Positions 1 through 9,296 of a stretch of 64,000 nucleotides of DNA are shown piece after piece (within the stretch, counting starts at the first letter, position 1; every line of letters starts with the position of its first letter). Made by a program: the position numbers and the translations under genes. Source of the DNA: an archaeon UBA583. GTDB taxonomy: Archaea; Nanobdellota; Nanobdellia; Woesearchaeales; UBA583. Below the pieces are notes generated by a model. It saw only the letters and a program-made list of their open reading frames with translations. It did no database searches and was not told the DNA's origin. The DNA is taken from NCBI GenBank assembly GCA_002506365.1, contig DAXK01000045.1, positions 36,939-100,938 on the forward strand, written 5' to 3'.

Positions 1-3000
1 AACTCTCACGAGTATAACTAGTTCCACAAGAATTTAAATCTACAGCAACCCTACTTTGAGAACTAGAACTACAAGTTCCCCAACTTCCATAACTCCAATC
101 CTCAGTGCACATTTGAGAAACTCCTGAATGACTCAAACCAGAAATTTTAACCGTTGAATTACTCAAATCAGTATAACTAACATTATAACCATTCACAACT
201 TTAGGAATAACATCAACAAAAGTTTCATTATCCCCATCACACAAATCAGAAATTTCATCTAAACTTCCAACCTCTAAATCCTTCAAACACAAACTATGTG
301 CCTTAGAAATATTTCCATATAAATCTAAATAAATTGTCTTAGTATTTCCACTCTCTAACTCTAACCCACTAACAAAAAATTTACTCTTATTACTCTTAAC
401 TTCACTTTTAATAATTACCTTTGTAAAATCAATACTTAAATTAGAAAAATTATAAGAAAACTCAACTAACTTATCAGAATTATTACTAAAACTTACATTT
501 AAAACTTCATCAAAAACCTTACTTAAATTACTGGATAAATTAATAGAAATATTCAAATTACTAAAACTAGAATCAACATTAGACTCATCCCCAACAACAT
601 TATCAACTAAATCACTAACTCCATCATTATCAAAATCAGTAGCATTTCCTCCTAAATTCAAACTAAAATTCACAAATAACTCATAAATATCGAAAATTCC
701 TAAATCATCAGTAAAATTAAAACTAATAACTTGACTTGTATAATTAAAAATTGTTAAATTTGTAACTAACTTATTATTAACAACTAAATCAGTAATATCA
801 ATTTTTTTTGATCCAACATTATAAATTAAACTTGAAACATTTTTATTAAAACTTGCATTAATAAAAAAATTTAATTTAGAAACATTTACAACTGTATTAT
901 TTAAAGGACTATAAATAACTAATTTAGGTAATAAATTAAAAGTAAAATTAATCACTTTACTTGATTTAATTCCATAAATATCTGTCACATTAAATAAAAT
1001 ACTTTGATTAACAACATCAGTTAAATTTAAACTAATATTTAACCAATTATCACTCAAACTACTTGATAAATCTACATAATTTGTTCCATTAAAATAAAAT
1101 ACTTCTGAAATATTTTTACTAAAATTTAAACTAAAATTATACCATAAATCATAATTAGTTACAACTGAATCAAAAACAGGACTAACAAAATTAATTCTAG
1201 GCTCATTAACTGTAAAATAAACTTTATCAGAACTAAAGATTTTACCATTAATTGAATCATTCATAAATACAATAGCTGAATAATTTCCAAATGTTGAAAA
1301 GTCATAACTATAATTAAAATAAGTTAAATTCACTTTATTCATAGAATAATTTGTAATACCATTATCAAAACTAATCCAGGCACTATCAGAATTATTACTT
1401 GAACTTACATTAAAACCTACTATTGGATTATCTAAATTACTCAAATTAATTGGATTGTCTAAATTAATACTAACATCTTCAAATAAAGAATTAGTGGAAA
1501 TCACATATGAGAATGGTTGGGGACCATTTGGCACATTACTTCCCTTAATTTTTAAACTATAATTCCCACTATCTGATAACTTAATTCTAATTCCCTCAAC
1601 ATTATTTAATAAATCAACTGAATCATTAAACGGATAACTAAAATCATTTCCAAAATACTCAGTCCCATCTGGAGAAATTAAAACTAAATCTAAATTATTA
1701 ACTAATTTATTTCCAGCCCCAACTGAACTAGGATAATCAGTCCAAACCAAAGAAACTCGAAATTCTAAACTAGATTTATTAATTGTAAAGTTATATTCAT
1801 ATTCTTGAGAAGTTGAAAGCCCCGAACTAATTTCAAATAATTCTAAACTATTTTTATTATCCTCAAAAATCGTCCTATTCAAATCAACAAATCCCCACCC
1901 TTGATTCATATCAGGCATAGTTCCAGTAATATCTTTAGCCCCATTAATTAACATTGCTTTAACTAACGCAGAAGTAGGACTACTAATACTTTTATTTTTA
2001 ATTAAATATTCTCGTAATAAAGAAACAATTCCAGCAGTCGTAGGAGTTGCCATAGAAGTTCCACTCTTAACACTATAATCTCCACTCCCTCCATTTACAT
2101 GTGATTTAGTTGAAGTAATTCCTGAACCCGGAGCTACAACATCAGGTTTAATTCTTCCATCATCAGTTGGACCTTTTGAACTAAAACTAGCAATTGATAA
2201 ATCCACCGAACTAGCTCCAACAGTAATTGCATTCTTAGAAGTTCCAGGTGGTAAAACAGAATTTGCTCCAGAATATTCACAATTATTTCCACCAGTTCCA
2301 CAATTCCCTGCAGCAAACAAAATAATCATATCCTTATTATTCCAAGTAAAAGTATCAACATCAACAGACTCACTAGAATAATCCCCTAAACTTGTAGGAT
2401 CACCCCAACTATTAGAATGAATTTGAGCACCAAATACATAAGCAGGTTCAAACATCCCAGTAGCCAAATTATTTGGAACTCCTAAACCAAAATCACTCCC
2501 AGTCCAATACTCAAGAGCCTGAAAATATAAATCAGACTTTGGAGCCATCCCAGAATTTGAACCAACATAATTATTATTTTCTAAATCAGCTCCAGATAAA
2601 ACACCATTACCTAAAACTGAACCTGCAACATGTGTCCCATGTCCAGAATCTAAATCGGAAGCTCCATCAGAACCCACAAGCTCAATAATTTCAACTGACT
2701 TATTTAAAAAATCAGCATGGAAAGAAGAATTATGAACTCCAATATCTAAACCAGTATCAGCAACTGCTACAATCTGACCCTCACCAAATAAATTAAATTC
2801 ATTAAAATAATTATAAACATTAGTTGTAGACTTAGAATTAACATTTTGAATTTGCGGATAACTATAACTATAAATAAAATTAACCTGTTCATACTCCTCT
2901 AAAAAAGAAACTTTAGACTTATCAATTAAAATAAGTAACCGTCCATTATCTGAAGAAATAATTTCCCCACCTAAACTTAAAACTTCATTCTCAAATAAAC

Positions 3001-3424
3001 TTGAAACTGATTTATCAAATAAATGAACTTTAAATAATTCTGGACTTAAAACATTAAAATTTGATACTCTAAAATTTTGAATTTCCTTAGTTTTCTCAAT
3101 TTTTTCATTATTACTATCTTTATTTTTTTTAAATCTTTCAACAGATTTAATAAAAGAAAAATCAGAAACTTCATCAACAATATTTTTATCAAATTTAGTT
3201 AAAAAAGAATTATCTCCAACATAAGAAATAAAAAAAACTCCAATATTTTCCAAACTATCCTTATCCTCTTGATAAATTAAATCTGAAAACTCAACCACAA
3301 AATATTTATCAGTCGATTCAACAAAAGATGGAACTAAATCAAAATCCTCCCCTTTAGAAAAACCAGAAACTAATACTATTAAAATTAAAAAAAAAATACT
3401 AATAAATTCAAAAAATTTTCTCAT
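1..3424 (-). CDS. Secreted subtilisin-like (S8) serine protease, C-terminus cut by window edge
   Basis: An uninterrupted minus-strand frame runs from the ATG at 3424 to the window edge (about 1141 codons, no stop). It starts with a signal peptide (MRKFFEF then a hydrophobic run), followed by a propeptide-like region of about 190 residues. The catalytic triad is visible: Asp223 in ADTGLD, His262 in GHGTHVAGS and Ser457 in SGTSMATP, with the oxyanion Asn in AAGNCG. Downstream are long Asn/Ser-rich beta-sandwich-like repeats and, near the edge, a Trp/Cys-rich thrombospondin-like segment (WSYGSWGTC). The same order, including the Trp/Cys segment, occurs in the protease at 5425-8979, so the two are paralogs. 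It probably degrades extracellular protein; a membrane anchor is expected beyond the edge by analogy with the paralog. S8 family membership is certain; the substrate is unknown. Confidence 0.93.
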   Translation of the reverse strand, partial: MRKFFEFISIFFLILIVLVSGFSKGEDFDLVPSFVESTDKYFVVEFSDLIYQEDKDSLENIGVFFISYVGDNSFLTKFDKNIVDEVSDFSFIKSVERFKKNKDSNNEKIEKTKEIQNFRVSNFNVLSPELFKVHLFDKSVSSLFENEVLSLGGEIISSDNGRLLILIDKSKVSFLEEYEQVNFIYSYSYPQIQNVNSKSTTNVYNYFNEFNLFGEGQIVAVADTGLDIGVHNSSFHADFLNKSVEIIELVGSDGASDLDSGHGTHVAGSVLGNGVLSGADLENNNYVGSNSGMAPKSDLYFQALEYWTGSDFGLGVPNNLATGMFEPAYVFGAQIHSNSWGDPTSLGDYSSESVDVDTFTWNNKDMIILFAAGNCGTGGNNCEYSGANSVLPPGTSKNAITVGASSVDLSIASFSSKGPTDDGRIKPDVVAPGSGITSTKSHVNGGSGDYSVKSGTSMATPTTAGIVSLLREYLIKNKSISSPTSALVKAMLINGAKDITGTMPDMNQGWGFVDLNRTIFEDNKNSLELFEISSGLSTSQEYEYNFTINKSSLEFRVSLVWTDYPSSVGAGNKLVNNLDLVLISPDGTEYFGNDFSYPFNDSVDLLNNVEGIRIKLSDSGNYSLKIKGSNVPNGPQPFSYVISTNSLFEDVSINLDNPINLSNLDNPIVGFNVSSSNNSDSAWISFDNGITNYSMNKVNLTYFNYSYDFSTFGNYSAIVFMNDSINGKIFSSDKVYFTVNEPRINFVSPVFDSVVTNYDLWYNFSLNFSKNISEVFYFNGTNYVDLSSSLSDNWLNISLNLTDVVNQSILFNVTDIYGIKSSKVINFTFNLLPKLVIYSPLNNTVVNVSKLNFFINASFNKNVSSLIYNVGSKKIDITDLVVNNKLVTNLTIFNYTSQVISFNFTDDLGIFDIYELFVNFSLNLGGNATDFDNDGVSDLVDNVVGDESNVDSSFSNLNISINLSSNLSKVFDEVLNVSFSNNSDKLVEFSYNFSNLSIDFTKVIIKSEVKSNKSKFFVSGLELESGNTKTIYLDLYGNISKAHSLCLKDLEVGSLDEISDLCDGDNETFVDVIPKVVNGYNVSYTDLSNSTVKISGLSHSGVSQMCTEDWSYGSWGTCSSSSQSRVAVDLNSCGTSYTRES

Positions 3425-3561
3425 AAAATAATCTCATAAATTTATTTTTATAAATACTAGTAATAACTAAAAACAAATAATAAATAAATAATAAATTATT
3501 AATATAAATTTAATAAATAATTTAAAAATAAAAATAATTTAATAATTTAAAAAATATATTT

Positions 3562-4335
3562 TTACTCAACAACTGATGTAAAAATATTTTTTAAATTTAA
3601 AAATTCTCCCAAAATATCATCATAAAATAAAGTGATAGATTCCCAATAAAAATTAAATAAAATAAACAAAATAATATACTTAATTAATCTTCCCATAAAA
3701 ACCAAATAAATATACTGACCTAAAGGATACCTAAAACTTCCAAAAAATACAGTTAATAATTCTACAGGTCCTGGAAAAATATTTCCTAATAATAAAATCC
3801 ACCCTCCACTAGAATTAATTTTTTCTTGATACTTTTCAAAATTTTTAGCAAAAATTTTTGAAACAAATCTTTCTCCTAACAATCTTCCAACTAAATAATT
3901 AAAAACTAACCCACAAACATTTCCAATTGTCATAAGCAACAAAATCACAAACCCTGGATAAGTAGTTGAATCTAAAAAAAATATAAATAATGCCTCTGAA
4001 GGAATTGCTAAAAAAAACAAACTTCCAAAAATTGCAGTATAAAACATTCCAGCAATTGTATTATTTGCAATCTCACCCTCAAAATATAAATATCTTGAAT
4101 AAACTGTTGGATTTGATTTTAAAATACTCATAATATACTCTAAAAAAGGTTCATAAAAAATATAAATCAAACCAATACACACAAAAATCAAAGGCCACTT
4201 TAAACTCAAAGGTTTTCCACCTCTAACATTTCTACTTTTCTTTTTCTGAGTTCTCTCAATCTCAGAAGGCAAAATTATTTCAATTTCATCGTGCGGATCT
4301 TCAATTTCCACATAATAATCATTTGATTTACTCAT
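3562..4335 (-). CDS. VTT-domain (DedA/TVP38-like) membrane protein
   Basis: About 257 residues. A charged cytoplasmic N-terminus (MSKSNDYYVEIEDPHDE) and one TM segment are followed by a VTT/SNARE-associated domain with several TM helices. The family's conserved re-entrant pattern is visible: GNIFPGPVELL, then FFGSFRYPLGQY and FMGRLIKY with its conserved Gly/Arg/Lys. Family members are lipid scramblase/flippase-like or have undefined transport roles. The frame can be extended to a TTG at 4356, but the ATG at 4335 lies 26-36 nt from a good TATA element (4361-4371), so I take the ATG. It is divergent from the gene at 4388 and shares its promoter region. The protein ends without a clear partner gene downstream. 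Confidence 0.8.
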   Translation of the reverse strand: MSKSNDYYVEIEDPHDEIEIILPSEIERTQKKKSRNVRGGKPLSLKWPLIFVCIGLIYIFYEPFLEYIMSILKSNPTVYSRYLYFEGEIANNTIAGMFYTAIFGSLFFLAIPSEALFIFFLDSTTYPGFVILLLMTIGNVCGLVFNYLVGRLLGERFVSKIFAKNFEKYQEKINSSGGWILLLGNIFPGPVELLTVFFGSFRYPLGQYIYLVFMGRLIKYIILFILFNFYWESITLFYDDILGEFLNLKNIFTSVVE

Positions 4336-4360
4336 ATAACTTAAAGTTCTAAACAAAGTT

Positions 4361-4371
4361 TATAAATATAT
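4361..4371. promoter_or_regulatory. Shared bidirectional TATA element
   Basis: The near-palindrome TATAAATATAT lies 26-36 nt before the ATG of the minus-strand VTT gene (4335) and 17-27 nt before the ATG of the plus-strand gene (4388). The gap between the two start codons is only about 50 bp, so a single AT element probably serves both divergent leaderless promoters. Confidence 0.55.
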
Positions 4372-4387
4372 CTTACTACAAAATAAT

Positions 4388-5113
4388 ATGGGATATGAAA
4401 TTTTATCAGATGATTTACTTCATAACAAAGATGAGGCAAACGGACCACCTAGATCTTCTTGGCTTAGAAAATTTATAGACAGAGTTAAATGGTTCAAATT
4501 ACATTTATTTACAGTTTTAATAATTATACTAGGGATATTTTTATATTTTAATTTAGATTTAGATTTTAATTTTGAAGATACCGAATCTGGAGTATTAACA
4601 TTATCTGGAAACTTTAAATCATTTTCACAAAACTACACTGGAGATTTAGAAGTTGACTCAACAAAATTTTCAATTTTAAGTCCATCTGGACAATTTGATG
4701 GAGAAACACAAACAATATTACTAAAAAATTTTTCAGGAACAATTAACCAAATAAATAAATCTATTATATTTAATGGAACAACACAAACCTTAGAATTTGG
4801 TAAAAATAAACTAAACACACAAGACAAAACTTTTATTTTAACATCTACTGGAAAAACAAACACAAAATTATTACTAAAAGAAATTTTCTTTGAAGAATTA
4901 AACGGAGCTGCTAAACTTGACAAAACACTAAACTATGAATTTGAAAATTCATCAATTAAAATTTTTAACTTTAACACAAGTTTTGCATACGATGGAACTT
5001 TCACATTCTCAGGACAAGCTGAAAAATTTGAGATTATTTCAAACAAACATAATTTAAAAATTAACTTTGATAAAAACTCAACTAAACCAAATTCAGAAGA
5101 AACTTCTGAATAA
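4388..5113 (+). CDS. Membrane-anchored beta-rich protein of unknown function
   Basis: 241 residues. An N-terminal cytoplasmic tail of about 38 residues precedes one TM helix (FTVLIIILGIFLYF), leaving an outward-facing domain of about 180 residues. This domain is made of short alternating beta-strand motifs with SG/NFSG turns (LTLSGNF, FNGTTQTLEF). The strand-rich single-anchor layout recalls LptC/OstA-like proteins, but I see no diagnostic motif and do not assign a family. It is transcribed divergently from the VTT protein, which is also a membrane protein. The last 88 nt of the gene recur, slightly diverged, at 5212-5299 (see the repeat entry). Confidence 0.7.
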   Translation: MGYEILSDDLLHNKDEANGPPRSSWLRKFIDRVKWFKLHLFTVLIIILGIFLYFNLDLDFNFEDTESGVLTLSGNFKSFSQNYTGDLEVDSTKFSILSPSGQFDGETQTILLKNFSGTINQINKSIIFNGTTQTLEFGKNKLNTQDKTFILTSTGKTNTKLLLKEIFFEELNGAAKLDKTLNYEFENSSIKIFNFNTSFAYDGTFTFSGQAEKFEIISNKHNLKINFDKNSTKPNSEETSE

Positions 5114-5133
5114 TTTTTTTTGCCTCGTTTTTT

Positions 5134-5199
5134 AGAATTTTTAGCCAAAAGTGAGAAAGCCTCAAGATGGCTTTCGACCTGACGCGTATAAAAAATTCT
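5134..5199. other. Nested stem-loop between two copies of a gene 3' end
   Basis: A 9-bp outer stem (AGAATTTTT at 5134-5142 with AAAAATTCT at 5191-5199) encloses a perfect 7-bp inner stem with a 7-nt loop (GAAAGCC 5155-5161, GGCTTTC 5169-5175). The segment is markedly richer in G+C (CGACCTGACGCG) than the surrounding intergenic DNA. It could be a structured RNA, a terminator or the core of a small inserted element; I cannot decide which. Confidence 0.5.
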
Positions 5200-5211
5200 T
5201 AAAAAAACGTG

Positions 5212-5299
5212 ATTTGAGATTATCTCAAACAAACATAACTTAAAAATTAACTTTGATAAAAATTCAACAAAACCAAACTTAGAAGAAACTTCTGAATAA
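5212..5299 (+). repeat. Displaced second copy of the 3' end of the 4388-5113 gene
   Basis: These 88 nt align without gaps to 5026-5113 at a fixed offset of 186 bp and keep the reading frame through the TAA stop. Six positions differ: five are silent third-codon changes (ATT/ATC, AAT/AAC, AAC/AAT, ACT/ACA, AAT/AAC) and one changes Ser to Leu. Similarity continues about 18 nt past the stop into the T-run. There is no start codon, so this is a terminal fragment rather than a gene. The mostly silent differences suggest it derives from a diverged functional allele. Confidence 0.8.
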
Positions 5300-5424
5300 T
5301 TTTTTACCTTGTTTTTATTTAATTTAATTTCAAATCTTTAATTATTAATCTTATAATAATATTCTAAACTACATTTATCACAATAAAATAAATAACTGAA
5401 ACAATTAAATAACCAATAATCACT

Positions 5425-8400
5425 TTAATCATTTTTATCATCTCTCTTTAAATATTTTTTATTATTAACAACATCTAAAGCCTCCAAAGTTTTTTTTTCA
5501 TAATAATTATCCAATATCTCAAAAGTTCTTTTCTTACTAAAATTAATTTTATTATAAATAAAAAATCCACAAATAAACAAAATCAAAAATATGCTAATAT
5601 ACCCCTCAACCCTAAATGTTTGATTACTACTTAAAACCTTAATAACATTTCCTCCACTTAAACTACTATTTGTATTATTATTAGTATTCAATTTATTCTC
5701 TCCAAAAAATCCAAAATCTAAACTATTCTTATCATTCAAAGTAATTTGCTCAGAATTCAACTCTAAAACAACCCCATGTTTTAATCCATAAATTAAATAT
5801 AAATCATTCCAATTATCACACCTTAAACTATTAAAATATTTTCCATCACAAGTTAAAACAAATTCATTATTTTCTAAACAATTTTCAGAAACATCACTAA
5901 CACTATTTAAACTCCCTGAATACTTAACACAAACTTTATTCAAATTATTTTTATTTTTTAAATAAATAACTGGATTTGTAACTAATTGAGTCAAACCTGA
6001 AACAATAACATAATTACTTTTATCACCTAACTCATCACTCACAATATTTAATGTTTCCAAATTTAAATTAGAATAATTAAAATTAAACTCAAAACTAACT
6101 ATCTTTAAATTATCAACAATTAAATCAATACTTTTAATACTCTCAAACTTAGAACTTTCATCAATTTTTTTTAAATCAACTAAAACATCAAAATTACTCA
6201 ATTCATTAAAAAAAATCAAATTTCCATTTCCATCTCCACTATTAAAATTCTGAGTATCCACAAAAACATTATCCGAACTTAAAGATTTTTTTTTATTTTT
6301 TCTACTACTAGAACCTCCTCCACTACTTTTAACAACAGTAGAAACTATTTCACAACTCTGAGAAAGGTTCTCCCTTGTAAAACTAGTCCCGCAAGAGTTC
6401 AAATCAATAGCACTTCTTTTCATAACCCCATTATCACAACTAGACCAACTAGAATACTCCCAACTCTCAGAACACATCTGATAAACTGCTGAATGAGTTA
6501 ATCCTGAAACAAAAACAAATATTTTATTATCTTTATATTTTTTCTCCACCTCATAATTATTATACTCAAATGGGAAGGAATTAACATAATACTCATAAGA
6601 CCCATTACAACTCAAACTAAAATTAAAATCTTCAACAAAATTATCACTCAAACAAACTCCAGAATTCTTATTCTTATCACCAATTAACTCAAAACGAATA
6701 GTCTTACTCTCATTATTAGATAAATTAACTCCCGAAATAAATAATTTAGTTAAATTATTAAAATTATTTGTTTCAAATTTAATATTTGATAAATTTATAG
6801 ATTTATTATCATAAAGCTCAAAATTAAATCTATTATTTGAATTATTATCATAAAAATATAAATTATTATTATTTCTCTCAACTGACAAATTCAAATTAAT
6901 TTCTCCAAATAAACTCAAATTAAACTTATCTTTATCTAAAAATCTTTCAAAACTTAACTTATGTAAAATAAATCCATCTAAAGTTTTTTCATAAATCTCA
7001 AACCCAAAAAAATAAATCTCAGGAGAAATATTAAAAACTCCATTATAAGAATTATTCAAAACTTTATCCGATAAATCAATATACTTATTCTCAAAACCTA
7101 ACTCTATATACTTAAACAAATTCCCATTTTCTAAAAACTCATCAGAAAAATTAATCTCAAACTCAAACTCACTTTGATTACTTAAATTAAAATAAAATAA
7201 ATCTTCATTATTATAACCATTCTCCTCAGACTCCCAATAACTTAAATTAATTAAATAATTAAACTCTAAAGGTAAAATCTCTTTAATCTCAGAATTAACT
7301 TTAGAAACTACAACTGAAAATGATTGATTCTTTAAAGTTGTAATATTAAATCCATAAACAGATAAACTATACTCTCCTAAAACCAATTCATCAGAATTTA
7401 CAACAATTTGTTCAATATTATTTAATCTATCAAAATCTCCCTCATCAGAAAAATCATTCCCTAAATACTCAACACCATCCTCAGATACAACCCTTAAATC
7501 TAAATCATTAACTAAACCTAAACCAGGATAATCAGACCAAACCAAAGTTAATTTTAAATCTGAACTTAAATTTGTAACATTAAAACTATAATTAAAAACT
7601 CCTCCATGTCCAATCCCAACTAACTCATCAACAAATATTAACTCACGATTATTACTCTCATCAACAGAACCTTTCAAATCCACAACTCCAAAACCATAAA
7701 CATTATCTGGTCCAACAACTCCATTATCCTTAGCCCCATTAATTAATGCAGCTTTAACCAAACTTGAAGACACAACATCAAAACTTTTATTTTTAATTAA
7801 ATACTCTCTAATCAAAGCACTAACTCCCGCAACTAAAGGTGCTGCCATAGAAGTTCCACTTTTACTTTGATAATCTCCAGACCCTGATGCAAAACTTGAA
7901 CGTGTAGATGTAACAGAACTTCCCAAAGCCACAATATCAGGCTTAAACCTTCCATCCTCAGTTGGTCCACGAGAACTAAATCCAGCAATATTAAATCCAT
8001 CTGAACTAGTTGCTCCAACCGCAATTGAATTTTTACTAGAAGACTGTAAAGTAACACTACTACCTCCAGAACTCCCATAATTCCCTGTTGCCATAACAAT
8101 AGTAAAATCAAAATTATTGTAAATAAATTCATCAATATCATAAGAATGAGATAAATATTTACCCAAATTATTTCTATTTCCCCAACTATTAGAATGAACT
8201 CTAACTCCTTGATCATAAGCTGGACCAAATAAATTATTTAAATTATTTGGAATTGAAAGAACATATTTATTATAATAATTCCCACAATACATAGAATTAT
8301 CACACAAAATCTCAATTGCTTGAAAAAATAATCCAGCTAATGGAGCAGTTCCAGATTTTGAACTTGAAAAATTCCTACTAATAATGTCCGAACCTGACAA

Positions 8401-8979
8401 AACACCAGTCCCAACAGCAGACCCAGCTACATGAGTCCCATGCCCATTTACATCAGAAGTTCCATCATTATTTAAATTTCCATCTCCAACCTCATATAAT
8501 ATTACAGTTTTATTTCTAAAATCATTATGAATATTTGATAAATCTCCAGTATCTAAACCAGTATCAGAAATTCCAATAATTTGACCTAATCCATACAACC
8601 CAAAATTATCAAAAAAATAATTAACATTCAAAAACTCTTTTCCCTCCACATTTTGTTTAACTGGGAAACTAAAATTTTCAACAAATTCAACATACTCAAG
8701 TTCGGAAATAATATTCACACTTAAACTATCTAAACCAAACCTAACTCTATTCTCAGAAACTAAAAATATTTCCCCTCCTAAATTTAAAATATTATTTGAT
8801 AATTCTAAAACAAACTCATCAGAAGATAACTCAACTAAATAGACTTCAAAATCATTAGAATTCAAATTAATAAAATTATTATCATTAACTTGAAGTTTTT
8901 CATCATATTCACTAAACCCAAAAAAAAAAGAATTTACAAAAAAGATAAATAAAATAAATAATTTTATTTTTTTTAACAT
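5425..8979 (-). CDS. Secreted, membrane-anchored subtilisin-like (S8) serine protease
   Basis: 1184 residues. The order is: signal peptide (residues 1-23), prodomain-like region to about 125, then the S8 catalytic domain with Asp139 (SDTGLD), His180 (GHGTHVAGS), oxyanion Asn300 (ATGNYG) and Ser377 (SGTSMAAP). Next come beta-sandwich/CARDB-like Asn-rich segments, a Trp/Cys thrombospondin-like stretch (WEYSSWSSC, then SCGTSFTREN), a Ser/Gly/Lys linker, a further domain, and a C-terminal TM helix (ISIFLILFICGFFIY) with a basic cytoplasmic tail. It is a cell-surface protease tethered by its C-terminus and a paralog of the partial gene at 1-3424. A TATA-like element lies at about 8998-9008, 20-28 nt from the ATG. 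Natural substrates are unknown; candidates are host-surface proteins or self-processing of other exported proteins. Confidence 0.94.
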   Translation of the reverse strand: MLKKIKLFILFIFFVNSFFFGFSEYDEKLQVNDNNFINLNSNDFEVYLVELSSDEFVLELSNNILNLGGEIFLVSENRVRFGLDSLSVNIISELEYVEFVENFSFPVKQNVEGKEFLNVNYFFDNFGLYGLGQIIGISDTGLDTGDLSNIHNDFRNKTVILYEVGDGNLNNDGTSDVNGHGTHVAGSAVGTGVLSGSDIISRNFSSSKSGTAPLAGLFFQAIEILCDNSMYCGNYYNKYVLSIPNNLNNLFGPAYDQGVRVHSNSWGNRNNLGKYLSHSYDIDEFIYNNFDFTIVMATGNYGSSGGSSVTLQSSSKNSIAVGATSSDGFNIAGFSSRGPTEDGRFKPDIVALGSSVTSTRSSFASGSGDYQSKSGTSMAAPLVAGVSALIREYLIKNKSFDVVSSSLVKAALINGAKDNGVVGPDNVYGFGVVDLKGSVDESNNRELIFVDELVGIGHGGVFNYSFNVTNLSSDLKLTLVWSDYPGLGLVNDLDLRVVSEDGVEYLGNDFSDEGDFDRLNNIEQIVVNSDELVLGEYSLSVYGFNITTLKNQSFSVVVSKVNSEIKEILPLEFNYLINLSYWESEENGYNNEDLFYFNLSNQSEFEFEINFSDEFLENGNLFKYIELGFENKYIDLSDKVLNNSYNGVFNISPEIYFFGFEIYEKTLDGFILHKLSFERFLDKDKFNLSLFGEINLNLSVERNNNNLYFYDNNSNNRFNFELYDNKSINLSNIKFETNNFNNLTKLFISGVNLSNNESKTIRFELIGDKNKNSGVCLSDNFVEDFNFSLSCNGSYEYYVNSFPFEYNNYEVEKKYKDNKIFVFVSGLTHSAVYQMCSESWEYSSWSSCDNGVMKRSAIDLNSCGTSFTRENLSQSCEIVSTVVKSSGGGSSSRKNKKKSLSSDNVFVDTQNFNSGDGNGNLIFFNELSNFDVLVDLKKIDESSKFESIKSIDLIVDNLKIVSFEFNFNYSNLNLETLNIVSDELGDKSNYVIVSGLTQLVTNPVIYLKNKNNLNKVCVKYSGSLNSVSDVSENCLENNEFVLTCDGKYFNSLRCDNWNDLYLIYGLKHGVVLELNSEQITLNDKNSLDFGFFGENKLNTNNNTNSSLSGGNVIKVLSSNQTFRVEGYISIFLILFICGFFIYNKINFSKKRTFEILDNYYEKKTLEALDVVNNKKYLKRDDKND

Positions 8980-9005
8980 AGAAAAAAGTGCAGTTCAAAT
9001 AATAT

Positions 9006-9041
9006 AAACATCATTTTAAACTAAAACACTCAAAACTAGAC
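9006..9041. repeat. Direct repeat copy 1 upstream of the subtilase gene
   Basis: A 36-bp sequence (core CACTCAAAACT) recurs at 9171-9206 with a single A/G difference. This copy abuts the TATA element of the protease gene that starts at 8979. The two copies are 165 bp apart and enclose hairpin-rich DNA. Confidence 0.8.
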
Positions 9042-9085
9042 TTTCAAAATTTAATCTTTATTCATTAAAAAGTTAATTATTCTTA

Positions 9086-9162
9086 AAAATTACACAGTAA
9101 TTTTCTAGGTTTTCTTGGCGAGACTTTCTTTTAGCGCCCAAAGGTAAGCGTCCAAAAGAAAG
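9086..9162. other. Hairpin-rich GC island between direct repeats
   Basis: Two perfect stems are visible: AAAATTAC (9086-9093) with GTAATTTT (9097-9104) around a 3-nt loop, and CTTTCTTTT (9124-9132) with AAAAGAAAG (9154-9162) around a GC-rich loop (AGCGCCC, AAGCGTCC). This is the most GC-rich patch in the 317-bp gap 8980-9296. It may be a small structured RNA or an inserted mini-element; no ORF crosses it. Confidence 0.5.
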
Positions 9163-9170
9163 ATCATATC

Positions 9171-9206
9171 AAACATCATTTTAAACTAAAACACTCAAAA
9201 CTGGAC
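9171..9206. repeat. Direct repeat copy 2 (of 9006-9041)
   Basis: 35 of 36 positions match the copy at 9006-9041. It lies 165 bp further from the protease start and no longer has a good TATA element beside it, so it looks like a displaced duplicate of the protease upstream region. Confidence 0.8.
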
Positions 9207-9237
9207 AAAAACAATAAAAAATAATATTAAATAAAAC

Positions 9238-9256
9238 TATTCAACTAACTCAACTT
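9238..9256 (-). repeat. Displaced copy of the DUF192 gene 3' end
   Basis: These 19 nt match 10924-10942, the last codons of the DUF192 gene, at 18 positions. Read on the minus strand the copy gives Val-Glu-Leu-Val-Glu-stop, with one silent change (GAG to GAA) and the stop changed from TAA to TAG (the changed stop base lies at 9237). The pilin gene 9297-10853 lies exactly between the two copies. The match is short, so chance cannot be excluded, but the in-frame ending is striking. Confidence 0.5.
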
Positions 9257-9296
9257 AAAAAAATTAATTTATTTTCAAATTAAATTAATTTTAAAT

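Noticed and set aside
4388..5113. LptC-type assignment for the membrane-anchored beta-rich protein
   Set aside because: Only general topology agrees; no Lpt partner gene or diagnostic motif is present.
5155..5175. 7-bp stem with 7-nt loop resembling a tRNA anticodon arm
   Set aside because: No acceptor stem, T-arm (TTCGA-like) or CCA-side partner was found around it.
7833..8228. 131-codon minus-strand frame
   Set aside because: An alternative frame inside the catalytic domain of the subtilase gene; Leu/Val-rich with no start signal.
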